DNA of 64,000 nucleotides from Corynebacterium cystitidis. GTDB taxonomy: Bacteria > Actinomycetota > Actinomycetes > Mycobacteriales > Mycobacteriaceae. The notes under the pieces are model-generated. The model was not told the DNA's origin. It was given only the letters and a program-made list of their open reading frames with translations, and searched no databases. The DNA lies in assembly GCF_900187295.1 (NCBI RefSeq), contig NZ_LT906473.1:2852001-2916000 (forward strand), read 5' to 3'. Position 1 is the first letter of the stretch; each line of letters starts with the position of its first letter. A program made the position numbers and the translations under genes. Below, piece after piece: positions 46,355-54,353 of the stretch.

Positions 46355-47188
46355 ATGGATTTACGCACAGTCGATGGCCAATTTCTGGTACCCGCCACGC
46401 TTGACACAGTCCCCGACCACCCGGTGGAGTCGCAGGAAACCTTCTACCAGTGGGTGATCGGCCGCCTAAGAGCACTGCTGCGCTTCCAAAAAGTGGAGGT
46501 CACGGTGTATGGTGTTGAGCACGTGCCGACGGCCGGTGGCGGACTGTTCGCCATGAATCACACAGGCTACTACGACTTCATTTTCGGCGGAGTGCCCGGT
46601 TACCTCCGCGGGAAGCGGCTGGTGCGCTTCATGGCGAAGAAGGAAATCTTTGACAAGCCCGTGGTGGGCCACGCCATGCGCGCCATGCAGCACATCCCAG
46701 TGGACCGCTCCAACGGCCGATCAAGCGTTGATGAAGCTGTCCAGCGCATCAAGAAGGGCCAGCTGCTGGGCATTTTCCCCGAGTCGACGATTTCGCGGTC
46801 CTTCGAACTGGCAGATTTCAAAAATGGTGCGGCACGCATCGCCCAGCACGCCGATGCTCCTTTGATTCCCATGGTCATATGGGGTAGCCAACGGTTGTGG
46901 ACTAAGGGCCGCAAAAAAGAGTTGGGGCGTAACGGCTTCCCCGTGATTATTCGAGTGGGCGCCCCGATCGACACCTCCGGGGAGCCCGACGCGGTCGTCG
47001 ATAAGCTCAAAGCGTCGATGCAAGAGCTTCTCGACGAATCACGCGCCGAATACAACGAACGCTTCGGCCCCTTCGGAGACGGTGCCGACTGGCTGCCTGC
47101 ATCCATGGGTGGGTCTGCCCCCACCTTGGAAGAGGCCCGCGAGATTGACGCTAAACTTAAAGCGGAAAAGAAAAAGAGGAGAAAATAA
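46355..47188 (+). CDS. 1-acyl-sn-glycerol-3-phosphate acyltransferase (PlsC family)
   Basis: 277 aa. Adds an acyl chain to lysophosphatidic acid at the membrane. The catalytic HX4D motif is NHTGYYD, followed by RFMAKKEIFDKPVVGHAMRA, IPVDRSNGRS, FPESTIS and PMVIWGSQRLWTKGRKKEL. The C-terminus is very basic (KLKAEKKKRRK). Its start is 1 bp after the serS stop and its stop overlaps the next ATG, so it is one operon. Fatty-acyl control by the neighbouring FarR is plausible. Confidence 0.92.
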   Translation: MDLRTVDGQFLVPATLDTVPDHPVESQETFYQWVIGRLRALLRFQKVEVTVYGVEHVPTAGGGLFAMNHTGYYDFIFGGVPGYLRGKRLVRFMAKKEIFDKPVVGHAMRAMQHIPVDRSNGRSSVDEAVQRIKKGQLLGIFPESTISRSFELADFKNGAARIAQHADAPLIPMVIWGSQRLWTKGRKKELGRNGFPVIIRVGAPIDTSGEPDAVVDKLKASMQELLDESRAEYNERFGPFGDGADWLPASMGGSAPTLEEAREIDAKLKAEKKKRRK

Positions 47189-48003
47189 TGACACCGCGGC
47201 TGATCGTTAGTGATATTGACGGGACCTTTTTAGACTCACACGATCGAGTCAGCCCCCGCCTCCGTGACGCTGTGATGCGCGCCGTGCACGCGGGAACCGA
47301 GGTAGCGCTGGCCACAGGGAGGCCGCATCGCTGGATTTTCCCCGTGATTGATCAGCTGCCGATCCGCCCGGTGTGCGTGTGTTCGAACGGTGCGGTGCTG
47401 TATGACCCTGCGGACGACAAGATCCTGTCAGCGCACAGCCTCGACCCGGAAACCCTATCTACTGTAATGGCAGCGGCGACTGACGTGTTCGGCGACGACG
47501 TTGCCTTCGGCGTGGAACGTGTGGGCCAATCCGCGTTCGACAGTGAGGAAGAATCGTTCCTGACCAGCCCCGGCTACACCACCGATTTGTGGACCGAGGG
47601 CCACGGGGTTGCACCGGTACACGAGCTGGCAGCCGAGCCCGCGGTCAAACTGATCATGCGCAACGTGGACATGACCTCGGCGGAGATGTTTGATGTGCTG
47701 GTACCACACGTGGATCCGGAGACGGCACATGTGACCTATTCCATGGATGACGGGCTTTTGGAGATCGCCGCGCCGGGTGTAAATAAGGCCACGGGCGTAT
47801 CGACGCTCGCAGCGATGCACGGGGTGGACCAGCAGGACGTGGCTGCCTTTGGGGACATGCCCAACGATATTGAGATGCTTGCCTGGGCCGGTACGGGTGT
47901 GGCCATGGCCAACGCCGCGCCGAGTGTGCAGGACGCGGCCGACATGGTGACCACCAGCAATGACGATTTCGGCGTGGCTTTGGTGTTGGAGAAGTGGTTT
48001 TAG
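47188..48003 (+). CDS. Cof-type HAD-IIB hydrolase
   Basis: 271 aa. Phosphatase of the HAD superfamily. Motif I is LIVSDIDGTFLDSHDR, motif II ALATGRPHRW, and motifs III/IV VNKATGVSTLAAM with AAFGDMPNDIEMLAWAG. The Cof-type C2 cap lies between. It likely dephosphorylates sugar phosphates or nucleotides in the cytoplasm. Last gene of the serS operon; the accessory island begins just after. Confidence 0.92.
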   Translation: MTPRLIVSDIDGTFLDSHDRVSPRLRDAVMRAVHAGTEVALATGRPHRWIFPVIDQLPIRPVCVCSNGAVLYDPADDKILSAHSLDPETLSTVMAAATDVFGDDVAFGVERVGQSAFDSEEESFLTSPGYTTDLWTEGHGVAPVHELAAEPAVKLIMRNVDMTSAEMFDVLVPHVDPETAHVTYSMDDGLLEIAAPGVNKATGVSTLAAMHGVDQQDVAAFGDMPNDIEMLAWAGTGVAMANAAPSVQDAADMVTTSNDDFGVALVLEKWF

Positions 48004-48043
48004 CGCGGGGCGTGCTGGGAGGGCCTGGTGAAAGTTCGACTCT

Positions 48044-48131
48044 CACTTCGAAAGTGTCACTCATTTTCTCAATGAGCGTTTGCAATGAGGGTTGCTCATT
48101 ACAAATCAGCTGGTCATAGAGTTTGTAATGA
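48044..48131 (+). repeat. 88-bp promoter repeat, copy 1 (upstream of AlbA_2 gene)
   Basis: 86 of 88 bases match 49864-49951. It contains several dyads: ACTTCGAAAGT; CTCATTTTCTCAATGAG (48060-48076); TTTGCAATGAG and CTCATTACAAA facing each other (48079-48105); and a further TTTGTAATGA at 48122. This is operator-like architecture over the promoter of the AlbA_2 gene. Confidence 0.93.
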
Positions 48132-48147
48132 TGCTATGCTGTGAGCA
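48122..48147 (+). promoter_or_regulatory. Leaderless promoter of the AlbA_2 gene
   Basis: TATGCT (48135-48140) is a good -10. Transcription would then begin at about 48147, the A of the ATG, giving a leaderless mRNA. The TTTGTAATGA operator half-site lies between the -35 and -10. Confidence 0.55.
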
Positions 48148-49853
48148 TGACGTGGGATTCTTTCAGGCTCTCTGAGACTCTGGCACAGCTGCGCGCATTC
48201 GGTGATGACACCACACTCGTTGAGTGCAAAACGGCCAAGGGAGGTATTCCTGCGGATATTGGTGAAACTCTATGCGCTTTCGCCAATATGCCTCAGACTG
48301 GGTCCATCCTTCTCGGGGTTAGTGAATCCTTAGGCTTCGTTGTTACTGGTGTTGACGATCCTTCACAGATGGAGAAATCCGTTGTCAATGTAAATCGCAA
48401 CTCGGTGGATCCGGCACCACAGTTGCACATTTCGCACCTCGCTGTCGACGGCAAAGCTGTCGTTGCTATCGATGTTATGCCTCTCCTGCCACAGGAGAAG
48501 CCTGCCCGCTATCAGAAGAATGCTTATCTGAGGCAAGCAGATGGCGATTATGTCATGAATTCCAATGATCTGCGGATGCTGAGTATTTCGGCCCTGAACG
48601 AGCCTGAGCGGGTTGACTACGACTTTGCCCCACTCCCCAGCACTGGCATCGAACTTCTTGACCAGTCAGCCCTGGAGGAATACTTAAAAACGATCCGTTC
48701 GTCACGATCCCGCCTTGCGAACATTTCGGATCACCAACAGTTGTTGCAAATGACCAACGTGTGCGACACGAACGGAAACCTTCGCTTGGGAGGCCTCTAT
48801 GCGTTGGGATATCTTCCACAGGCTTTTGATCCTGCTCTTGGTGCAACAGCTGCGGTTCGGCTCACCCGTGATGGGAGAAAAGGAAGAAACCAGAACCTTG
48901 TCGAGTTGGAAGGCCCCTTGCCTGCCATGCTCGAAGCAGGGATGGCCTGGGTGCAGCAGAATACGACTATTACCAGTAGATATAACGATCACGGCCACCT
49001 CGTCGACACGCCCGAGTTCCCTCCCTCCGCAATTCGTGAAGTACTAGCTAATGCTTTGGTGCACAGGGATCTGGGTCCGTCACTCGAGGTGGGCAAGAAG
49101 GTGGAGATTCGGGTCACTGAGCGGTCTCTGGTGGTGTCGAACCCGGGCGGACTTCGCGGGGTGACGAGGGATCAACTCCTAAGCTCGTCTCTGACGAAAG
49201 CTCCGGTAAATAAGCGGCTCTATGAAATTGCTCGGTACCTGCGCATGCCCGACGGCCAACGTGTCATCGAGGGTGAAGGGGGCGGGATCCAAGAGATCTT
49301 GACTGTTACCCGCGAGGCGCGTTTGCCTGAGCCGCGGTTTATCGATACCGGCGTTGAATTCAAAGTCATCTTTCCCCGCGGTTCACGTTTTAGCGAAGAG
49401 GACGAGGCCTGGCTTTCGTCACTCTCTGACTCGCTGACCCCTACCGAAGAAGACCTACTGGTGACGTTGCGCACTAGCGGACCTATGTCGATCGGCCGCC
49501 TTGGACTGCGGTATGTGCCCATGAGTCAGAATGCTTGCGTGGCCATGGTGGACAAGCTGGAATCCCTCGGGGTGGTCTCGCTTGTCGACGACATCGTTGC
49601 GCTGGCCGATGGGGCAACAGGCGACCACCCTTCCATCCAGGACCTCTCTTCCTTGGGGGTCAATGTGCCGGCGCTCTTCGAAGCCTTGTCCAGTTTGGGT
49701 GATTCCACGGTTCACCAGTTATCCGAATACACCGGGCTGTCTGTTGGTCAAGTCCGATACGCCCTTGACCCCCTCATCACGCAGGGCTATGCCAAAATGA
49801 ATGGTGGCCAGGGGTCACGTCGGACCACATATAGCCTGACTACCAGAGTATGA
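48147..49853 (+). CDS. Schlafen AlbA_2 / RecG-C-like DNA-binding regulator
   Basis: 568 aa from ATG 48147 (GTG 48141 possible). The N-terminal AlbA_2 domain is TLVECKTAKGGIPADIGETL with AFANMPQTGSILLGVSES. The middle is an HATPase-like RecG-C domain (AIREVLANALVHRDLG, VVSNPGGLRGVTRDQLLSSS, IEGEGGGIQEIL). The C-terminus carries two winged-helix segments (LLVTLRTSGPMSIGRLGLRY; HQLSEYTGLSVGQVRYALDP, QGSRRTTYSL). Such proteins are often transcriptional regulators in accessory or defence islands. The dyad-rich repeats around it suggest autoregulation. A decayed paralogue is at 58048-59136. Confidence 0.88.
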   Translation: MTWDSFRLSETLAQLRAFGDDTTLVECKTAKGGIPADIGETLCAFANMPQTGSILLGVSESLGFVVTGVDDPSQMEKSVVNVNRNSVDPAPQLHISHLAVDGKAVVAIDVMPLLPQEKPARYQKNAYLRQADGDYVMNSNDLRMLSISALNEPERVDYDFAPLPSTGIELLDQSALEEYLKTIRSSRSRLANISDHQQLLQMTNVCDTNGNLRLGGLYALGYLPQAFDPALGATAAVRLTRDGRKGRNQNLVELEGPLPAMLEAGMAWVQQNTTITSRYNDHGHLVDTPEFPPSAIREVLANALVHRDLGPSLEVGKKVEIRVTERSLVVSNPGGLRGVTRDQLLSSSLTKAPVNKRLYEIARYLRMPDGQRVIEGEGGGIQEILTVTREARLPEPRFIDTGVEFKVIFPRGSRFSEEDEAWLSSLSDSLTPTEEDLLVTLRTSGPMSIGRLGLRYVPMSQNACVAMVDKLESLGVVSLVDDIVALADGATGDHPSIQDLSSLGVNVPALFEALSSLGDSTVHQLSEYTGLSVGQVRYALDPLITQGYAKMNGGQGSRRTTYSLTTRV

Positions 49854-49863
49854 CTCTCACTCC

Positions 49864-49951
49864 CACTTCGAAAGTGTCACTCATTTTCTCAATGAGCGTT
49901 TGCAATGAGGATTTCTCATTACAAATCAGCTGGTCATAGAGTTTGTAATGA
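49864..49951 (+). repeat. 88-bp promoter repeat, copy 2 (downstream of AlbA_2 gene)
   Basis: Direct repeat of 48044-48131, offset exactly 1820 bp, with two differences in the centre of the main dyad (GTTG versus ATTT). Here it is followed by GGGAATTCTCTCACTCTGAA, which loosely resembles the start of the AlbA_2 coding region, so it may be the scar of a duplicated gene. Confidence 0.9.
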
Positions 49952-50102
49952 GGCTGAATGGGAATTCTCTCACTCTGAAACTACAAACGCTACGTCATCA
50001 GCGGCGCCCGTGAAGGTCAGATCGATGAAGGACTTATCGGCGCTGACACAGCACACTTCATTCTCCTGTTGCCCTGTTCCTAGATCGGCTATAACCTGGT
50101 AG
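49952..50102. other. Gene-free scar region
   Basis: No credible gene. It begins with sequence resembling a decayed AlbA_2 5' end and then loses similarity. Confidence 0.4.
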
Positions 50103-50273
50103 GTGTCAAATCCATCGGGGGATCAGTGTGAAAATCATTTATGTAACTGGCGTGCCCACCTTTCGGGAGTACAAGGAATCGACGAATGGGTAGAAGACGC
50201 GTTGGAAGGGGGCTACTACGGCGAGGCTGACAATCTCCCCGACTACGGCTACACAGGCAAGGAGAAATTATGA
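50103..50273 (+). CDS. Small unknown protein, possibly truncated
   Basis: 56 codons from GTG 50103 directly after an in-frame stop. The second half reads coding-like (GIDEWVEDALEGGYYGEADN, LPDYGYTGKEKL), while the first half (CENHLCNWRAHLSG) looks less so. The stop overlaps the start of the following membrane-protein gene (ATGA), suggesting translational coupling. It may be the C-terminal remnant of a larger partner. No family recognised. Confidence 0.4.
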   Translation: MSNPSGDQCENHLCNWRAHLSGVQGIDEWVEDALEGGYYGEADNLPDYGYTGKEKL

Positions 50274-50947
50274 GGACTCAGAACGCGCTGTGGTCCATTG
50301 CCGAGGCGGCTATTGTTGCGGTCTGCCTAGCCATTATGCACGGAGCAATCGCGGGTACCTTCCCTGGTTGGAAGTTATTTTTTGTCGTGCTCGTTATCAC
50401 TATGGTGCTGTGGGTCGGCATCAAACACATTTACCGATCCGTGAACCGGCCCGTGCCTTGGCTGGGTTTCATGCACCCCGAGGTAACCCGAATTGACGGG
50501 GGAGTGGAATGGGTCGACCGGGCAGTACGCCCCCTCATTCTCCGCATCCTCAGTACAGCCCTCGTACTACTGCTGTGTGTAGCCTTCGCTGCTGGTTTTG
50601 CTGGTTGGGCACACCGGCCCGGACCTGTCATCGCCTTTTTCGTCATGGCCGTGTGGATGCTCCCCCGCTTCTGGGGGAAAGCGCCTGCCACGACCCACGT
50701 GCGAGTAACAAACAAGGCGTTAGAGGTAAATCGGTGGCGTGGTAAGGGGCGTCGACAAGCTTCATCAACTGGGCCTGTGCACTATGAGTGGGTGATAGAA
50801 CGGCCCGGGTTCGCGCTGGAAGTTGTTAAACTCCGCGCGTACGGAAACATCGCCACCGATAACACGACAAGCGACCACCTCGATATTGACTTGCTGAACT
50901 TCACCAACGCCAATCGGAAAGATATCGCACGCGAGTTGATGGAGTGA
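50270..50947 (+). CDS. Unknown membrane protein
   Basis: 225 aa, ATG 50270 behind aaggagaaatt. Two TM helices near the N-terminus (AAIVAVCLAIMHGAIAGTFP, WKLFFVVLVITMVLWVGIKH) and two more around residues 95-130 (TALVLLLCVAFAAGFAGWAH, VIAFFVMAVWMLPRF). They are followed by a soluble C-terminal domain (HVRVTNKALEVNRWRGKGRR, HYEWVIERPGFALEVVKLRA) that looks PH-like or regulatory. No family recognised. Coupled to the short upstream frame. Confidence 0.7.
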   Translation: MRTQNALWSIAEAAIVAVCLAIMHGAIAGTFPGWKLFFVVLVITMVLWVGIKHIYRSVNRPVPWLGFMHPEVTRIDGGVEWVDRAVRPLILRILSTALVLLLCVAFAAGFAGWAHRPGPVIAFFVMAVWMLPRFWGKAPATTHVRVTNKALEVNRWRGKGRRQASSTGPVHYEWVIERPGFALEVVKLRAYGNIATDNTTSDHLDIDLLNFTNANRKDIARELME

Positions 50948-50987
50948 GGCTGCTGGCGCTGGTGCATTGGTTCTAGCGCGGGAGGTT

Positions 50988-51029
50988 CTGGCAAATCTTC
51001 GAGCTAACCCCTGGCAAATCTTCGAGCTA
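50988..51029 (+). repeat. 23-bp iterons (2 copies) before DUF4143 gene 1
   Basis: CTGGCAAATCTTCGAGCTA occurs at 50988-51006 and 51011-51029, a period of exactly 23 bp. A -10-like TAGTAT at 51044-51049 places the -35 (TTCGAG, 51021) inside the second copy. Confidence 0.92.
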
Positions 51030-51077
51030 GCGTGTTGAACAGGTAGTATTGCGCCTACGCGAAAAATTGATTCTGAG

Positions 51078-52088
51078 GTGCCGCGCTATGGTGTCGCGGA
51101 AGCACGAGATGTGCTGAGATTTGCCCCACTTCTGGTGGTGCAGGGTGCGCGGCAAGTGGGGAAAACGACACTTCTGCGTCAGGTGTTTGATGGGAACGAG
51201 GCAGTTTTTACTAGTTTGGGCGATGCCGCAACGAGGGAAGCCGCGCTGACAGATCCGCGTGGTTTCGTCGAACAGGCCCCGCAGAAGACTTTGGTTATTG
51301 ATGAAGCCCAGCGTGTTCCTGAGCTTGCTTTGGCGTTCAAGTCCGCGATTGACACCCTCGCCGATCTGGACGGTAGGCAATTACAGGATCTTCTGACTTA
51401 TTGCGGTCACCAGGCGTGTCTGATTCTTTGGTGGGGAGAGCAGAGTCGTTGAGGGTGTTTCCTTTTAGCCAGGGTGAAATTATTCAGCGGACAATACCCG
51501 AGGATTGGGTGGCGTGGATCGTTTCCGGTGCACCGGGTCTGACTGACCTCGCCCCGCTTCACGCGGATGAGGTCCGTGAAACTGTTCTGAGAGGGGGTTA
51601 TCCGGAGCCGCTGAAGCGCGATTCACAACGCTCTATTGAACATTGGTTTTTGTCGTACGTGGAGAGGATTGCCACCCATGACGTGGCGGAGTTGGTCACA
51701 CGCAGTGAGTTCGCTTCGCACGTCCACACTTTATTGAGATTGTTGGCTTCGTGGGGCCAGTCTGAGCTGGTGAATGCGAAGGTTGCGCGTTCGGTCGGGG
51801 TGTCTGAAAGTGCCGTTTCTAGATTTTTCATTATCGTCAACGAGACGATGAGGTAGACATGGTCGTGGAATTGACTGAGGCCGCTTGATCCTCGTTGAAG
51901 TGAAAAGCGCGCGCGATGTTGATCATCGCTCGTGGAAGAATATTGAGAAGATGATGGCCCAGCATGGTGAGCGTGTGATCGCCGGGGTGGTGTTTTACCT
52001 TGGCGAGAGCCCGCACCGAATCGCTGTGGATAAAAGCTCGGTGTATCTGTTGCCGGTATCGACGTTGTGGCAGGTCCCCGCTGTTTAA
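51078..52088 (+). pseudogene. AAA/DUF4143 ATPase 1, decayed
   Basis: GTG 51078 starts VPRYGVAEARDVLRFAPLLV with Walker A QGARQVGKTTLLRQ and Walker B TLVIDEAQRVPEL. At about 51378 the frame shifts; the next frame supplies AITGSSDLLRSPGVSDSLVG and RVFPFSQGEI up to a stop at 51856. Most of the DUF4143 domain is deleted, and the C-terminal nuclease-like piece (ILVEVKSARDVDHRSWKNIE .. STLWQVPAV) remains in a third frame to 52088. This gives at least two frameshifts plus a deletion. It is related in architecture to the genes at 61183 and 62740, not a close copy. Confidence 0.88.
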
Positions 52089-52195
52089 GGCTTCGCTTTT
52101 CGACGGCCTGGTGGAACTGCAGGGGCTGCCCTCCTCAAGATCAACCTCGCGCTATTGGGGGTGCTGCCCTTCGCGTTGCATCAAACCATTGCACG

Positions 52196-52216
52196 CTATA
52201 ACGGCACGCGTTATAG
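52196..52216. promoter_or_regulatory. higBA operator dyad
   Basis: CTATAAC-GGCACGC-GTTATAG, a perfect 7-bp inverted repeat just before the higB start, is the expected kind of site for autorepression by HigA. Confidence 0.7.
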
Positions 52217-52224
52217 TTGTCTTC

Positions 52225-52506
52225 GTGATCGAATCTTTCAGAGATAAACACACGGAAGATCTCTGGCTCAACCACCGATCAGCCAAAATCCCTTCGGAGA
52301 TCCTGCGCAAGGCCGTAAAACAACTCAAGATGTTGGATTTTGCCACCTCGTTGGACGACTTGAGAATCCCTCCCGGAAACAGGCTTGAAAAACTTACCGG
52401 TGACCGGAAAGGCCAACACAGTATCCGAATAAACCATCAATGGCGAGTGTGCTTCACCTGGATAGACGGCGCAGCCAGAAATGTAGAAATTGTTGACTAC
52501 CACTAG
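52225..52506 (+). CDS. higB: HigB-family toxin (RelE superfamily)
   Basis: 93 aa from GTG 52225 (VIESFRDKHTEDLWLNH). Ribosome-dependent mRNA interferase of a type II toxin-antitoxin system. It has the HigB-1 pattern: MLDFATSLDDLRIPPGNRLE, KLTGDRKGQHSIRINHQWRV (K/R catalytic region), and the terminal IVDYH. Full length. As in other higBA loci the toxin gene comes first, and higA follows 7 bp later. It sits between a decayed ATPase gene and an ABC transporter operon. Confidence 0.93.
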   Translation: MIESFRDKHTEDLWLNHRSAKIPSEILRKAVKQLKMLDFATSLDDLRIPPGNRLEKLTGDRKGQHSIRINHQWRVCFTWIDGAARNVEIVDYH

Positions 52507-52513
52507 GAGTGTG

Positions 52514-52813
52514 ATGACGATGACTAATAATCGGATGATTTTTCACCCCGGCGAATTTCTTCAAGAGGATTTCTTGGAGCCACTAGGACTCTCCCAGAAT
52601 GCGCTTGCTCGAGCAATTAATGTGCCACCTCGCAGGATCAACGAGATCGTTCTAGGTAAGCGAGGTATCTCAGCAGATACCGCATTGCGTCTGGCACGTT
52701 TCTTCGGCAATAGCCCAGAGTTCTGGATGAATATGCAGAAAGATTACGAGCTTGAATCAGCGCGAGCTGCAGCCTCCGATCTCGATTCCATCGTCCCAAT
52801 GGAAGTAGCCTAG
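52514..52813 (+). CDS. higA: HigA-family antitoxin
   Basis: 99 aa from ATG 52514 (ATG 52520 also possible) behind AGGAG. An XRE-type HTH (PLGLSQNALARAINVPPRRI, NEIVLGKRGISADTALRLAR) follows the HPGEFLQEDFLEP start typical of HigA/VapI antitoxins. FFGNSPEFWMNMQKDYELE ends the domain. It binds HigB and represses the operon, presumably at the dyad 52196-52216. Confidence 0.95.
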   Translation: MTMTNNRMIFHPGEFLQEDFLEPLGLSQNALARAINVPPRRINEIVLGKRGISADTALRLARFFGNSPEFWMNMQKDYELESARAAASDLDSIVPMEVA

Positions 52814-52869
52814 CTCGCCCCTTACGTCGGCCATTGCTGCGCGCAGCCGGGAACTCCGGGCGGTTCATC

Positions 52870-53604
52870 CTACCGATCCGCGCGCCGCAGCCACCAGGCA
52901 CTCGCCAACAACCCAACCACTGCGAGCACACCTGACGCCACGAGATAACCGACAAGCACCACGGGGTCAGTACTCTCACCGGTGGTTGCGTAACCAGCAG
53001 CGAACATCACGCGTGAGACCAGTACCGGAGGCAAGAGGTAGTCAAAGATCTTGATATCAGCCGCCAATAGTACCGCCCCTGCCATCGACACCCCAGCAGC
53101 CACCACGATGGGCAGGGTGAAGTTCTTGGTCATCATGGACAGCCAGGATTGCCACACGGCGACGGCCGCACCAGGAATAATAGCCAGCAGAAGAATCATG
53201 GCTACATTCAGTGGCGGATGGCCCGGTACATTAAGCAAGAACCCGACCGCAAGGGCAAGCACGAAGAAGACCATCTGCATCGCTGTTACCAGCACTGTTA
53301 ATGCCCCAGCTTTAGCCACGACGATGCTGCCGCTATTGCGCGGACTGGTGAGCAGGAAAGCTAGATTGTTGTCTTTGTGCTCTCTGCGCCAAGTGGTGGC
53401 CGCCAGGATAGCAATACCCACATTCATGAACAGCATGCCGTAAAACAGGGTGGTCTGCCCGAGAAAGCTCTCCCAGCCCGGAGTCAGTACCCCAAGATTC
53501 ATCTGATAGTTGATGGAAGCAAGAAGAATGGAAAGACCAGGGATAAGGAGTAGGATAATCCCGAAATGGGAGCGACGGAATTTCAGCAATTCATTAGCGA
53601 GCAT
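52870..53604 (-). CDS. ABC-2 permease, lantibiotic-immunity type (second subunit)
   Basis: 244 aa, about six TM helices (FGIILLLIPGLSILLASINY, LTVLVTAMQMVFFVLALAVG, VVLVGYLVASGVLAVVGLLA). A conserved cytoplasmic segment ATTWRREHKDNNLAFLLTSP resembles the MutE/MutG-EpiE class of permeases. Starts within the stop of the first permease gene (1-bp overlap). With the partner permease and ATPase it probably forms an exporter that removes peptide antibiotics from the membrane. Confidence 0.87.
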   Translation of the reverse strand: MLANELLKFRRSHFGIILLLIPGLSILLASINYQMNLGVLTPGWESFLGQTTLFYGMLFMNVGIAILAATTWRREHKDNNLAFLLTSPRNSGSIVVAKAGALTVLVTAMQMVFFVLALAVGFLLNVPGHPPLNVAMILLLAIIPGAAVAVWQSWLSMMTKNFTLPIVVAAGVSMAGAVLLAADIKIFDYLLPPVLVSRVMFAAGYATTGESTDPVVLVGYLVASGVLAVVGLLASAWWLRRADR

Positions 53605-54353
53605 TAGATTTCCTTCCTGTTGATCCGGCGGCTGAGCACGGCCATGAACCCTAGCGCTAAGCCCAGGTAGCAGCCCCAGGCCAACCAGTTGGGGGTTACC
53701 GGGACGACACCGCCCTCAGCGAAGGTGTAAGGGGTGACCATGGCGAAGTAGCCGAATGGGTTAATGGCAGCCACCCACACCGGAGAGAGCATCGCAGCGT
53801 TGGCGAGCATCCCGCCGACTACTCCCAGTCCGAGAACAACAAGTTGGGATTCCACGAGTGTGGCGCAGCTGATGAACACTGCCCCGATGGCCAATGCGGT
53901 TCCATACAGCGCAAGGCAGGTCACAGCGATGGTCGCCAGATTCGGTGGCGGGGGCGCACCAACCAACACGGGTATAGCAACCAGCAGCGTCGCCTCGACT
54001 ACCTTGGCAAGCAAAGTCAGCGAGCCTAAGACGAAGAATTTGATACCCAACAGGTCCCCTGGAGGCGTGCCGACGATTGCATTAAGCCGCCACCCATGAG
54101 CAAGGTGTTCCAGATCCGCCAGGCGGGATGCGATGATTGCTAGTTGTAGCGGGGTGATCAGCGCGTAGATGACGATGTATCCGACGAGGTGGCCTGCCCA
54201 CATCTGCTCTGGTTCAGCAACAAAACTTGCAACCTGGTCGTCCCGGCCAAAGCCCATGGAACTCATCATGACAATCACCGCGCTCAACCCCAGGGTTAAA
54301 ACAAGTATCCGGGAGCGCTTCAGTTTGGCGTATTCAATCAGAAGTGTCCTCAT
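53604..54353 (-). CDS. ABC-2 permease, lantibiotic-immunity type (first subunit)
   Basis: 249 aa, six predicted TM helices (ILVLTLGLSAVIVMMSSMGF, LVGYIVIYALITPLQLAIIA, LVVLGLGVVGGMLANAAMLS). The cytoplasmic loop ASRLADLEHLAHGWRLNAIV matches the EHL.gW pattern of lantibiotic ABC permeases. It overlaps the ATPase gene by 4 bp and abuts the second permease, so the three are one operon with the upstream two-component genes. Confidence 0.88.
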   Translation of the reverse strand: MRTLLIEYAKLKRSRILVLTLGLSAVIVMMSSMGFGRDDQVASFVAEPEQMWAGHLVGYIVIYALITPLQLAIIASRLADLEHLAHGWRLNAIVGTPPGDLLGIKFFVLGSLTLLAKVVEATLLVAIPVLVGAPPPPNLATIAVTCLALYGTALAIGAVFISCATLVESQLVVLGLGVVGGMLANAAMLSPVWVAAINPFGYFAMVTPYTFAEGGVVPVTPNWLAWGCYLGLALGFMAVLSRRINRKEI

